Below, one piece after another: positions 8,338 through 15,510 of a stretch of DNA of 17,515 bases. The notes under the pieces are model-generated. The model saw only the letters and a program-made list of their open reading frames with translations. It did no database searches and was not told the origin of the DNA. Position 1 is the stretch's first letter. Each line of letters opens with the position of its first letter. The position numbers and the translations under genes were made by a program. The stretch covers positions 1-17,515 of the forward strand of contig JAUVRS010000015.1 in assembly GCA_030597505.1 (NCBI GenBank). Reading direction: 5' to 3'. The DNA comes from Desulfobacteraceae bacterium (lineage in GTDB: Bacteria > Desulfobacterota > DSM-4660 > Desulfatiglandales > Desulfatiglandaceae).

Positions 8338-9900
8338 TTACTTGGCATAATCCACGGCCCTGGTCTCTCGGATTACAACTACCTTGATCTGGCCAGGATA
8401 GGTCAATTCCTTTTCTATCTTTGCCGCAATATCTTTGCAAAGGAGGAAGGACTCATTATCGCCGACCGTTTTTCCCTCTACCATAATACGGATCTCGCGC
8501 CCCGCCTGAATTGCAAAAGATTTGTTGACCCCATTGAAAGACAGGGCAATTTTCTCGAGGTCCTCCAGCCTTTTGACGTATGACTCGAGCATCTCCTGGC
8601 GTGCCCCGGGTCTTGCGCCAGATAAGGTGTCTGCGGCCTGGACTAAAATGGCCAGAATGGACTCGGGTTGAATATCCTCGTGATGTGCGGCAATGGCGAG
8701 GACCACCTGGTTTGATTCACCAAGTTTCCTGGCGAGGTCTGCTCCTATAGTCGCATGAGGCCCTTCCACCTCGTGGTCTACGGCCTTTCCTATGTCGTGG
8801 AGAAGTCCCGCTCTTTTTGCCTGTTTGACATTTTGCCCAAGTTCCGCTGCCATGATTCCACAGAGAAAGCTGACTTCTCTGGAGTGCTGAAGCACATTCT
8901 GCGCATAGCTTGAACGGTATTTCAACCGACCGATGAGTTTTATAAGTTCATTATTGATTCCATGGACCCCAACATCAAATGAAGCCTGCTCTCCTGCCTC
9001 CTTGATATTGGCCTCTATCTCCTTGGTTGCTTTGGCGATGATCTCCTCTATCCTGGCCGGATGGATCCTTCCGTCATCTATCAGTCTTTCAAGAGAAATC
9101 CTGGCTATTTCTCTTCTGACCGGGTTGAACCCGGAAAGGATAACCGCCTCTGGTGTGTCATCAATGATAAGGTCTATACCGGTTGCCGCTTCAATGGCGC
9201 GGATGTTTCTACCTTCCCTCCCAATGATCCTCCCCTTCATTTCCTCGTTTGGAAGGTTCACCACAGAAACGGTCCTTTCGGCTACATAGTCACCTGCGTA
9301 TCTTTTGACGGCCAAAGCCAGGATTTCCTGGCTTTTCCGGTCAGCCTCGGTTTTTGCCTCGTTCTCAATCCTTCGTATTGTCTTCGCAGCATCGTGTCTT
9401 GCCTCTGATTCCATGGAGCTCATGAGGGTATCTTTGGCCTCCTGAGTCGTCATGCCAGCGATTTTTTCAAGTTGCCTTCTCTGTTCAGCAATAGCGCGAT
9501 CGTATTCGCTCTGTTTTCGTTGAAGCCCCTTTTCAATCCCCTCAATGGACTTTTCTCTTTCTTCAATTCTTACGTCCTTTTTTTCCAGATGGTTGATTTT
9601 TTTATCCAGATTTTCTTCTTTGTGAAACAACCGTTTTTCCTGGACCAACAACTGCTCTTTTCTTCCTTTGGTCTCGTTTTCAAACTCAATTTTCATCTGA
9701 TAGAGAGTATCTTTGGCCTGAAGGGCAGCTTCCTTCTTTATGGTTTTGGCCTCTTTTTGTGCGTCAGCCAGTATTTTTTTCGAATATTGCTCTATGGACT
9801 CAACCCTGCTCTCCACGATTTTCTTGCGGATCAAAATACCCAGTGGTATGCCGCCTGCAAGACCCAGCAGAATGATCCCCATTATTTGGATGGTAGTCAT
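8338..9900 (-). CDS. rny: Ribonuclease Y (membrane-anchored endoribonuclease)
   Basis: This 520-residue protein matches RNase Y in length and domain order. RNase Y starts the decay of mRNAs by endonucleolytic cleavage at the inner face of the membrane. Residues 4-24 form one hydrophobic anchor. Residues 30 to about 200 are a long charged coiled coil, rich in E, K, R and Q, that drives dimerisation. A KH RNA-binding domain follows with GRIIGREGRN (223-232), the GxxG loop being intact. The HD hydrolase domain has QHSREV (H339), the HD pair in LLHDIGK (368-369), and AAHHED (406-407), so the metal-binding residues are all present. The ATG has AGGAG about 12 nt upstream. It follows the 6S RNA locus and precedes polA. 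Nothing looks damaged or unusual. Confidence 0.97.
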   Translation of the reverse strand: MTTIQIMGIILLGLAGGIPLGILIRKKIVESRVESIEQYSKKILADAQKEAKTIKKEAALQAKDTLYQMKIEFENETKGRKEQLLVQEKRLFHKEENLDKKINHLEKKDVRIEEREKSIEGIEKGLQRKQSEYDRAIAEQRRQLEKIAGMTTQEAKDTLMSSMESEARHDAAKTIRRIENEAKTEADRKSQEILALAVKRYAGDYVAERTVSVVNLPNEEMKGRIIGREGRNIRAIEAATGIDLIIDDTPEAVILSGFNPVRREIARISLERLIDDGRIHPARIEEIIAKATKEIEANIKEAGEQASFDVGVHGINNELIKLIGRLKYRSSYAQNVLQHSREVSFLCGIMAAELGQNVKQAKRAGLLHDIGKAVDHEVEGPHATIGADLARKLGESNQVVLAIAAHHEDIQPESILAILVQAADTLSGARPGARQEMLESYVKRLEDLEKIALSFNGVNKSFAIQAGREIRIMVEGKTVGDNESFLLCKDIAAKIEKELTYPGQIKVVVIRETRAVDYAK

Positions 9901-9955
9901 GATTGGGTAACACTCCTAACTAACCGCTATAAGATTTTGAAGGAAAAAACCTACT

Positions 9956-9993
9956 AAAAAAATAAATTGGCAAGACCGGTTCTGGTTTTCTTG
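9956..9993 (-). terminator. Possible hairpin plus T-tract just after the 6S RNA
   Basis: On the minus strand CAAG (9993-9990) and CTTG (9974-9971) pair, with an inner ACC/GGT pair across a three-base bulge. An interrupted T-tract (TTTATTTTTTT) lies a few bases beyond. This could end transcripts leaving 6S RNA or act as an attenuator before rny. The stem is short and bulged and sits a few bases away from the T-tract, so the call is weak. Confidence 0.25.
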
Positions 9994-10181
9994 TCACTCT
10001 ATGGTCCTAAATCCGTTAAACCGCCGGCAGGCAAATAAGACCTCCCTCATGGTGGTGAGATCAGGCCGGGATCCTCTGGACGTAGTGAATTCGTAGCGTT
10101 ATTTTGGCAACCGGGAATGGCTAAGAAGAGGTAATCCTGACGCAAAAAAGGGTAGGCAACACGGTCCGAGATAGAGCGGAC
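9993..10181 (-). ncRNA. ssrS: 6S RNA (RNA polymerase-binding regulatory RNA)
   Basis: 6S RNA mimics an open promoter and sequesters the housekeeping RNA polymerase holoenzyme. Its location fits: in many proteobacteria it lies next to zapA, and here it is between zapA and rny. The ends pair over 189 nt, close to the usual 6S length: GTCCGCTCTAT (10181-10171) with ATAGAGTGAC (10002-9993). Further pairs extend this closing stem (CCGT with ACGG, GTTGCC with GGCGGT). The 3' arm GCCTGCCGGCGG resembles the 3' arm of E. coli 6S RNA. An asymmetric internal loop follows, with a small CTCA/TGAG hairpin on its 3' side, as in known 6S RNAs. The distal arm has a nine-pair stem, GGAT(TA)CCTCT (10137-10127) with AGAGGATCC (10077-10069), then TTC-TAGC/GCTA-GAA further in. 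Pairing was found by eye, so the exact ends are approximate. Confidence 0.7.
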
Positions 10182-10430
10182 GTCTTTAATCAGGTTGATC
10201 ATCCACTCTCTAAAAACCCCATATGACGAAATCTAGCAATAACAACATCACTATTGTCTCTGACAAGTATATTATATGGATCACCCTTGGTGTCATCAGC
10301 CTTCTTAGTCTTACCCATTCATTTTATATTTTTTGGAGCCCTTTTGTTACGCACACATCCACAATGGGCAGTTTCAACTAATCTCTTTTTTTTGCCCCCT
10401 GGTTCATTGTGTGAAATAAAAAGGCAGCTT
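10182..10430. other. Intergenic region between zapA and 6S RNA, partly structured
   Basis: About 250 bases separate the zapA stop from the predicted 6S RNA. Two structures are visible on the minus strand. One is an AT-rich palindrome overlapping the zapA stop codon (AAATAAAAG and CTTTTTATTT, 10414-10436), possibly a poor terminator. The other is a hairpin at 10360-10411, formed by CACAAT/ATTGTG and GGGCA/TGCCC with an eight-base bulge and a 22-base loop. Between 10199 and 10318 is a 39-codon open frame of uncertain status. I did not find a convincing promoter for 6S RNA; TTTAGA (10214-10209) and TGATTA (10192-10187) are weak candidates. Confidence 0.4.
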
Positions 10431-10712
10431 TTATTTTGTTACTGCGTCAATTTGGGAATTGAGAGACCTCGCCCGGTTCTCAATATCCTTTTTAAACACG
10501 TCCTGCTCTCTTATCAGTTGAAAATGGTCATTGGCGATATGAAAAGCGGCCAGTATGGCCATTTTGGTCTCCGAGAGCCTGTTTGTGCTGTTTCCAATTT
10601 CCATCAATTTGTCATTTACGAATTGGGCGATCTCTTGAACAAGCGCATCATCTTCATCACTTCTCAGCAGGTATTCATGATTAAGAATTTTTACTCTAAT
10701 GAGCTTTTCCAA
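10431..10712 (-). CDS. zapA: Cell division protein ZapA
   Basis: This 93-residue protein matches ZapA, which binds and cross-links FtsZ protofilaments at the division septum. The N-terminal strand segment MEKLIRVKILNHEYLLRSDED is followed by helix segments typical of the family: ALVQEIAQFVNDKLMEI, then KMAILAAFHIANDHFQL, then a charged coiled-coil tail. The start is a TTG codon at 10712. No ATG or GTG lies nearby, the next methionine (residue 37) would remove the conserved N-terminus, and the upstream ribosome binding site is weak (GGGG). It lies 26 nt after the zapB-like gene, so the two are probably one transcript and coupled. ZapA next to 6S RNA is a widely conserved arrangement and supports both calls. 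Confidence 0.92.
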   Translation of the reverse strand: MEKLIRVKILNHEYLLRSDEDDALVQEIAQFVNDKLMEIGNSTNRLSETKMAILAAFHIANDHFQLIREQDVFKKDIENRARSLNSQIDAVTK

Positions 10713-10738
10713 GAGTAACCCCGAAAGAATCGAAACGC

Positions 10739-10975
10739 TTAAGCCTCTATCCCTTCAATTTTCTCCAAAAGCGAAATGATCCTTTGTTTGGCCCTGTCTT
10801 TGCCTGAGTTTAGGCTTTCAACCTGTTGAGTCAACGCTATTATTTTTTCTTCTTGGAGCCGGGAAGCTTCACCAAAGGACTCTTTTTCCCTTTTTAAACT
10901 GTTTATCAGCTCGATTAGGCTGTCTATTTTTTCTTCAAGTAATTGGAATTGATCAATGTTTTCTTCAAAACTCAT
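10739..10975 (-). CDS. zapB: ZapB-like coiled-coil cell division protein
   Basis: This 78-residue protein is almost entirely a predicted coiled coil, with heptad-like hydrophobic spacing through FQLLEEKIDSLIELINSL, a central EEKIIALTQQVESLN and a last segment RIISLLEKIEGIEA. Size, composition and position directly before zapA fit the small DUF904/ZapB group, which stabilises the Z ring and in known systems works together with ZapA. Sequence alone cannot separate ZapB from other short coiled-coil proteins, so the name rests partly on the neighbour. The ATG at 10975 is preceded by a purine-rich AAGGAAGGATAGGA, a good ribosome binding region. It is the first gene after the promoter at 11012-11040. 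Confidence 0.7.
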   Translation of the reverse strand: MSFEENIDQFQLLEEKIDSLIELINSLKREKESFGEASRLQEEKIIALTQQVESLNSGKDRAKQRIISLLEKIEGIEA

Positions 10976-11011
10976 GGGTCCTATCCTTCCTTCCTGTTTT
11001 CAATTTTTCGC

Positions 11012-11040
11012 ATTTTATCGTTGAAACCAACAAAGGTCAA
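11012..11040 (-). promoter_or_regulatory. Sigma70-type promoter for zapB-zapA
   Basis: On the minus strand TTGACC (11040-11035) and TAAAAT (11017-11012) are separated by exactly 17 nt. Each hexamer has five of six consensus bases. The predicted start near 11005 gives a short leader of about 30 nt to zapB. It lies directly behind the ATP synthase terminator, so the division genes have their own start. Confidence 0.7.
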
Positions 11041-11041
11041 T

Positions 11042-11074
11042 AAAAAAGGCAAGCCTCTTGGCTTGCCTTTTTTT
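11042..11074 (-). terminator. Intrinsic terminator of the ATP synthase operon
   Basis: A perfect eight-pair GC-rich stem, GGCAAGCC/GGCTTGCC (11048-11055 with 11060-11067), has a four-base loop and is flanked by A and T runs. It follows the atpC stop by 25 nt. It is symmetrical, so it could also stop plus-strand transcription, but no plus-strand gene approaches it. Confidence 0.93.
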
Positions 11075-11098
11075 GTATATTTGGAAAAATCGCCAGAA

Positions 11099-11509
11099 TT
11101 ATATTAATTTTTCAGCAATTTTCACACGCACTACAGCCCTTTCTACCGCGGCTTCCGCTCTCGAAAGGTCAATATTTTCATCGTGTCTGTTTTTCTCAAG
11201 TCGCCCTCTAGCTCTTTCAATTGCCTGATTTGCTCGTCCCAGGTCTATTTCCCCGGCCTTTTCAGCAGCATCCACCAGGATCGAGACCTTATCGTTGGAA
11301 ACTTCAGCAAAACCTGTGGTGACCAGCATGGATTCCCTGTCGGCACCATCACTATACCGGAGTTCTCCAGGGACAATACCTGAAAGAAAACTTATATGCC
11401 CGGGAAGAACTCCGAACTCTCCAAGTGATCCGGGTGCTACCACGCTATCTACTTCCTGGCTTACCAGAACTTTGTCAGGCGTTACAACCTCAAGAAACAA
11501 TTTTGCCAT
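11099..11509 (-). CDS. atpC: ATP synthase F1 subunit epsilon
   Basis: This 136-residue protein has the usual epsilon length. An N-terminal beta-sandwich carries FLEVVTPDKVLVSQEVDSVV and the family signature GEFGVLPGH near residue 30. A C-terminal helical hairpin follows (about 85-136), rich in A, E and R (IERARGRLEKN, AEAAVERAVVRVKIAEKL). Epsilon is part of the central rotor stalk, and the C-terminal hairpin can block rotation in the hydrolysis direction. It is the last gene of the operon, 16 nt after atpD, and the terminator follows. It is intact, and the ATG start agrees with the family N-terminus. Confidence 0.95.
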   Translation of the reverse strand: MAKLFLEVVTPDKVLVSQEVDSVVAPGSLGEFGVLPGHISFLSGIVPGELRYSDGADRESMLVTTGFAEVSNDKVSILVDAAEKAGEIDLGRANQAIERARGRLEKNRHDENIDLSRAEAAVERAVVRVKIAEKLI

Positions 11510-11525
11510 TGTTCTGTTTCCTCGA

Positions 11526-12941
11526 TTAGGCCGCCTCTGCGGCTATCTGTTCAGCTTTTTCCTGGACCTGATCTATATTTCCGACCATATAAAATGCGGC
11601 TTCGGGCAGATCATCACGTTTTCCCTCGATGATTTCCTTAAACCCTTTTACGGTTTCAGCAACCGACACATAGACGCCGGGTCTCCCTGTGAATGTTTCG
11701 GCCACATGAAAGGGCTGGGACAGGAATCTTTGAATCCTTCGGGCCCTTGCCACGGTCAGTTTATCTTCGTCAGAGAGCTCATCCATTCCCAGGATCGCAA
11801 TAATATCTTGAAGATTCTTGTATTTCTGGAGAATTTGCTGGACCTCCCTGGATGTCTGATAATGATCTTCACCCACGTAATTGGCGTCCAAGATGCGGGA
11901 AGTGGAATCCAGTGGATCCACCGCAGGATAAATACCCAGCTCGGTCAAAGGTCTTGATAAAACCACCGTACCGTCCAAATGGGCAAATGTGGTGGCAGGC
12001 GCCGGGTCAGTCAAGTCATCCGCTGGCACATAGACGCACTGGACAGAGGTAATGGACCCCTTTGTGGTGGAAGTGATCCGTTCCTGAAGTTCACCAAGGT
12101 CTGTTCCCAGGGTGGGTTGATAACCAACGGCAGAAGGGATGCGCCCCAGGAGTGCCGAGACCTCTGAACCCGCCTGTGTAAACCGAAAGATATTGTCGAC
12201 AAAAAGGAGTACGTCCTGCCCCTTTTCATCGCGATAGTACTCGGCTGCTGTAAGGGCCGACAATGCAACTCTCGCCCTTGCTCCAGGTGGTTCGGTCATT
12301 TGACCATAGATCAGAACAGCCTTAGGAAGCACCCCCGATTCCTTCATTTCGAGATAAAGGTCGTTTCCCTCTCTTGTCCTTTCCCCAACACCGGCAAAGA
12401 CACTGATGCCGCCATGTTCCATGGCGATGTTGTGGATCATTTCCATCATTACGACGGTTTTACCCACCCCTGCGCCTCCAAACATGCCCATTTTCCCGCC
12501 TCGGGGAAACGGGACGAGGAGATCAATAACCTTTACCCCGGTTTCAAGAACTTTAACGGATGTGTCCTGCTCGTCAAATCCGGGAGCGTGTCTGTGAATA
12601 GGCAGGAATTCACTTGCCTCCACAGGGCCAAGACCATCGACCGGTCTGCCAACCACATTGAGCACTCGGCCCAAGGTTGGGTCTCCTGCAGGCATCATAA
12701 TCGGCTGCCCCGTATTTTTCACCGTCATCCCCCTCACCAGGCCGTCTGTGACGTCCATTGCAATACAGCGGACCACATTATCACCCAGATGTAGGGAAAC
12801 CTCGATAACAAGATTATCCTCCCTGTCGTCGATGGTAGGATTTGTGATATTTAATGCCGTCAGGATCGCCGGGAGATCCCCTTGTGGAAATTCGACATCC
12901 ACGACAGGACCCATAACTTGAATTAATTTGCCAGCATTCAT
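11526..12941 (-). CDS. atpD: ATP synthase F1 subunit beta (catalytic)
   Basis: This 471-residue protein is the catalytic subunit of F1 and is of normal length. The Walker A motif is GGAGVGKT (155-162), and GERTREGND (186-194) contains the general-base glutamate, E187. The C-terminal regulatory loop reads DELSDED, a conservative variant of DELSEED. LLFVDNIFRFTQAGSEVSAL (Walker B and beyond) and ALSALTAAEYYRD are also typical. The start at 12941 gives the expected N-terminus MNAGKLIQVMGPVVDVEF. It has the best ribosome binding site in the operon, AAAGGAGGT about 11 nt upstream, preceded by a 147-nt spacer after atpG. Nothing is missing. Confidence 0.98.
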   Translation of the reverse strand: MNAGKLIQVMGPVVDVEFPQGDLPAILTALNITNPTIDDREDNLVIEVSLHLGDNVVRCIAMDVTDGLVRGMTVKNTGQPIMMPAGDPTLGRVLNVVGRPVDGLGPVEASEFLPIHRHAPGFDEQDTSVKVLETGVKVIDLLVPFPRGGKMGMFGGAGVGKTVVMMEMIHNIAMEHGGISVFAGVGERTREGNDLYLEMKESGVLPKAVLIYGQMTEPPGARARVALSALTAAEYYRDEKGQDVLLFVDNIFRFTQAGSEVSALLGRIPSAVGYQPTLGTDLGELQERITSTTKGSITSVQCVYVPADDLTDPAPATTFAHLDGTVVLSRPLTELGIYPAVDPLDSTSRILDANYVGEDHYQTSREVQQILQKYKNLQDIIAILGMDELSDEDKLTVARARRIQRFLSQPFHVAETFTGRPGVYVSVAETVKGFKEIIEGKRDDLPEAAFYMVGNIDQVQEKAEQIAAEAA

Positions 12942-13088
12942 GATTTAAACAAGACCTCCTTTTGTATCGTTGCGTTGTTGAGCCGTTGAATGGCACCGTC
13001 AACAGCAGGGTTGCCATAAGATCCGGCGTTTCTTACTGCTCAAATAATCAACCATCCAACCGATTGACTAGGCTCTAGGTTGCAATAC
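12942..13088 (-). other. Spacer between atpG and atpD with a small hairpin
   Basis: This 147-nt gap is the longest inside an otherwise packed operon. On the minus strand GGCAACC and GGTGCC (about 12993-13016) can form a stem with one bulged A, and GCC/GGC pairs flank a neighbouring loop. The strong AAAGGAGGT for atpD sits at its 3' end. No gene is visible. It could be an RNA-processing or translation-boosting site that raises beta subunit yield, but that is inference. Confidence 0.35.
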
Positions 13089-13967
13089 TTAGGCTTTTTT
13101 AATGGCCTCGGCACCACCCACGATATCCATCAATTCCGCGGTAATGGCTGCCTGTCGCACCTTATTAAAAACGAGCGTAAGATCCTCGATCATCTCGCTG
13201 CAGTTCTTGGTTGCATTATCCATTGCGGCCATTCTTGCAGCATTTTCACTGACCTCGTTTTGGAGAAAGGCGTTATATATTTGAACACTTATGTGTTTTG
13301 GCAAAAGCTCAATAAGAAGCTCTTCCGCGCTGGGTTCGCAGAGATATTCTGCGGCGGGACCTTTGGCTGAACCCTCACTTTCAGGGGGTTCGATGGGGAT
13401 CAGTTTAACCAGGGTGGGTTCCTGTTTCCCCAAACTGAAAAAACGGGTATAGATCATATAGACCTCGTCAACGCCCTCATCGAGGTACCGGTCGGTAAAT
13501 TCTCTTGTCATCTTGTTTACAAAAGATATGTCAACCTGTTCATAGATCTGAATATGGCTTGTTGTAATATTGGCGCCCCTTCTTCTGAAATAGTCTCTTC
13601 CCTTTCTGCCCACAAGGGTCAAACCATAATCTCTGTCGTTTTGCTGCTGGTCCTTAACCCATTTCTCTGCCATGTTGATGGTATTGCTGTTAAAACTCCC
13701 GCACAGACCTCGGTCTGAGGTAAAGTGGAGGAGTTCGGTCTTTTTTATTTCGTCCTTTTTTACGAGCAACGGGTGGATCTCGGGGTCCATCCCGCTTGAA
13801 AGATTACCAAGGACTTCTGCGAATTTTGTTGCGTAAGGCTCAAAACTCTCCATTCTTCCTTGGGTGCTCCGCAGTCTGGCTGCAGCCACCATATTCATGG
13901 CCTTGGTTATTTGTTTTGTTTTTTTGACGGCTTCGATCTTTCGAAGTATGTCTCTGAGAGTAGCCAT
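13089..13967 (-). CDS. atpG: ATP synthase F1 subunit gamma
   Basis: This 292-residue protein forms the central rotor shaft of F1. The N-terminal helix MATLRDILRKIEAVKKT, ending in QITKAMNMVAAARLR, and the C-terminal helix ending in RQAAITAELMDIVGGAEAI are the two halves of the coiled coil that turns inside the alpha3beta3 ring. The Rossmann-like middle contains the family segment TSDRGLCGSFNSN (about 83-95). Length is normal. The ATG at 13967 has GGAGAG about 12 nt upstream, and the gene starts 28 nt after atpA. A segment around residues 190-215 (PPESEGSAKGPAAEYL) is a typical variable loop. No defect is seen. Confidence 0.97.
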   Translation of the reverse strand: MATLRDILRKIEAVKKTKQITKAMNMVAAARLRSTQGRMESFEPYATKFAEVLGNLSSGMDPEIHPLLVKKDEIKKTELLHFTSDRGLCGSFNSNTINMAEKWVKDQQQNDRDYGLTLVGRKGRDYFRRRGANITTSHIQIYEQVDISFVNKMTREFTDRYLDEGVDEVYMIYTRFFSLGKQEPTLVKLIPIEPPESEGSAKGPAAEYLCEPSAEELLIELLPKHISVQIYNAFLQNEVSENAARMAAMDNATKNCSEMIEDLTLVFNKVRQAAITAELMDIVGGAEAIKKA

Positions 13968-13995
13968 TTATTTTTTTTCGCTCTCCATATTCAGA

Positions 13996-15510
13996 TCAGT
14001 TGTCTGGCTGGAAAATTGATTTGAATTCATCCAAGGCTTTTTTCAGGTTCTTTTCCAGATCTTCACTGATATCATTCTTCTCTTTGATCTCCCCCAAAAG
14101 GTCCGCATATTTGCTTTCCAAAAACTCAAGCACCTGTTTTTCATAGTCGGCGATTGCATCAACCGGCCATTCATCCAGATAGCCATTGGCACCGGCAAAC
14201 AAAATGGCAACTTCATTTTGGGCGGGTATGGGCTGATATTGGGGTTGTTTCAGGACCTCGACCAGCCGGTAGCCCCGTTCGAGCTGCCGCTGGGTGGTCT
14301 TATCCAGGTCGCTTCCGAATTGGGCAAAGGCTTCCAATTCACGGAACTGGGCCATGTCCAGTTTCAGGGTCCCGGCCACCTTTTTCATGGCCTTGGTCTG
14401 GGCAGCGCCGCCCACCCTGGAGACGGACAGACCCACATTAATAGCAGGGCGAACACCGGAGAAAAACAGGGCCGGTTCCAGATAAACCTGGCCGTCTGTG
14501 ATGGAGATTACGTTAGTGGGAATGTATGCGGAGACATCACCCGCCTGAGTTTCAATGATGGGGAGTGCCGTAAGAGACCCGGCACCTAACTCATCGTTCA
14601 ATTTGGCTGCACGTTCCAGAAGGCGAGAATGATTGTAAAAGATGTCACCGGGGAAGGCCTCGCGGCCCGGCGGTCTCCTTAAAAGGAGTGAGACCTGTCT
14701 GTAGGCAACCGCCTGTTTTGAAAGATCATCATAGATGATCAAGGCATGTTTCCCATTGTCTCTGTAATACTCACCGATTGAACAGCCGGAATAGGGGGCT
14801 ATGAATTGCTGGGTGGCGGGGTCACTGGCACAAGCTGAAACGACGGTGGTATATTCCATTGCACCGTGACGGTCAAGAATATCCACAACCTGTGCAACCG
14901 TTGACTTTTTCTGGCCCACGGCCACGTAAATACAAAAGATGTCAGTGTTCTTCTGATTAATAATGGCATCGACGCAGATCGCTGTTTTCCCGATCTGCCT
15001 GTCTCCAATTATCAATTCCCGCTGGCCACGTCCGATGGGGGTCATGGCGTCGATGGCCTTACAGCCTGTGGCCATGGGTTCAGTTACAGGCTGCCGGTCA
15101 ATAACTCCCGGTGCTACCATCTCAACCCTCCGGGTTTCAGTGGCATTTATGGGACCCTTCCCATCAAGGGGGTTCCCCACCGCATCGATAACCCGCCCGA
15201 GGACAGCATCACCTACAGGGATCTCTGCTATTCGGCCTGTCCGCTTGACGGTGTCTCCTTCCTTAATCGAGGTTTCATCACCCATGATGGCGACGCCCAC
15301 GTTGTCCTCTTCCAGGTTGAGACAAAGACCAAAGATGTTGCCCGGAAATTCAAGCATTTCCATAGCCATGGCATTTTCCACGCCATAGACCCTTGCAACT
15401 CCGTCACCAACGGATAATACGGTCCCCGTTTCAGTGACCTCCACCTTTTTATCGTAATCCCTAATCTGGTCTCGGATTATCTGACTTATCTCTTCTGCTC
15501 TTATGTCCAT
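13996..15510 (-). CDS. atpA: ATP synthase F1 subunit alpha
   Basis: This 504-residue non-catalytic nucleotide-binding subunit alternates with beta in the F1 head. It shows Walker A GDRQIGKT (169-176), ALIIYDDLSKQAVAYRQ (Walker B region, 256-272), RRPPGREAFPGD and SVSRVGGAAQ with the arginine finger at R365. The N-terminal crown begins MDIRAEEISQIIRDQI. Its ATG overlaps the last base of the atpH stop (TGATG at 15512-15508), so translation is probably coupled. Upstream, within the end of atpH, AAAAGGGGTG lies about 8 nt from the start. Length and motifs are normal for the family. Confidence 0.98.
   Translation of the reverse strand: MDIRAEEISQIIRDQIRDYDKKVEVTETGTVLSVGDGVARVYGVENAMAMEMLEFPGNIFGLCLNLEEDNVGVAIMGDETSIKEGDTVKRTGRIAEIPVGDAVLGRVIDAVGNPLDGKGPINATETRRVEMVAPGVIDRQPVTEPMATGCKAIDAMTPIGRGQRELIIGDRQIGKTAICVDAIINQKNTDIFCIYVAVGQKKSTVAQVVDILDRHGAMEYTTVVSACASDPATQQFIAPYSGCSIGEYYRDNGKHALIIYDDLSKQAVAYRQVSLLLRRPPGREAFPGDIFYNHSRLLERAAKLNDELGAGSLTALPIIETQAGDVSAYIPTNVISITDGQVYLEPALFFSGVRPAINVGLSVSRVGGAAQTKAMKKVAGTLKLDMAQFRELEAFAQFGSDLDKTTQRQLERGYRLVEVLKQPQYQPIPAQNEVAILFAGANGYLDEWPVDAIADYEKQVLEFLESKYADLLGEIKEKNDISEDLEKNLKKALDEFKSIFQPDN

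Noticed and set aside
8267..8440. N-terminal extension of polA by 58 residues
   Set aside because: It would overlap rny by about 100 nt, its sequence is basic and unlike any polymerase N-terminus, and the family N-terminus begins exactly at the ATG at 8266.
10254..10718. Plus-strand open frame of 154 codons across zapA and the intergenic gap
   Set aside because: It is antisense to a clear zapA, and the part in the gap has no domain or ribosome binding site. The minus-strand reading explains the region better.
11295..11957. Plus-strand open frame of 220 codons
   Set aside because: It spans the antisense of the atpC and atpD ends and crosses their junction. No family resemblance was seen.
12814..13017. 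Minus-strand open frame in the atpG-atpD spacer
   Set aside because: It runs into atpD in a different frame, and the translated product is low-complexity and basic, with no sign of conservation visible here.
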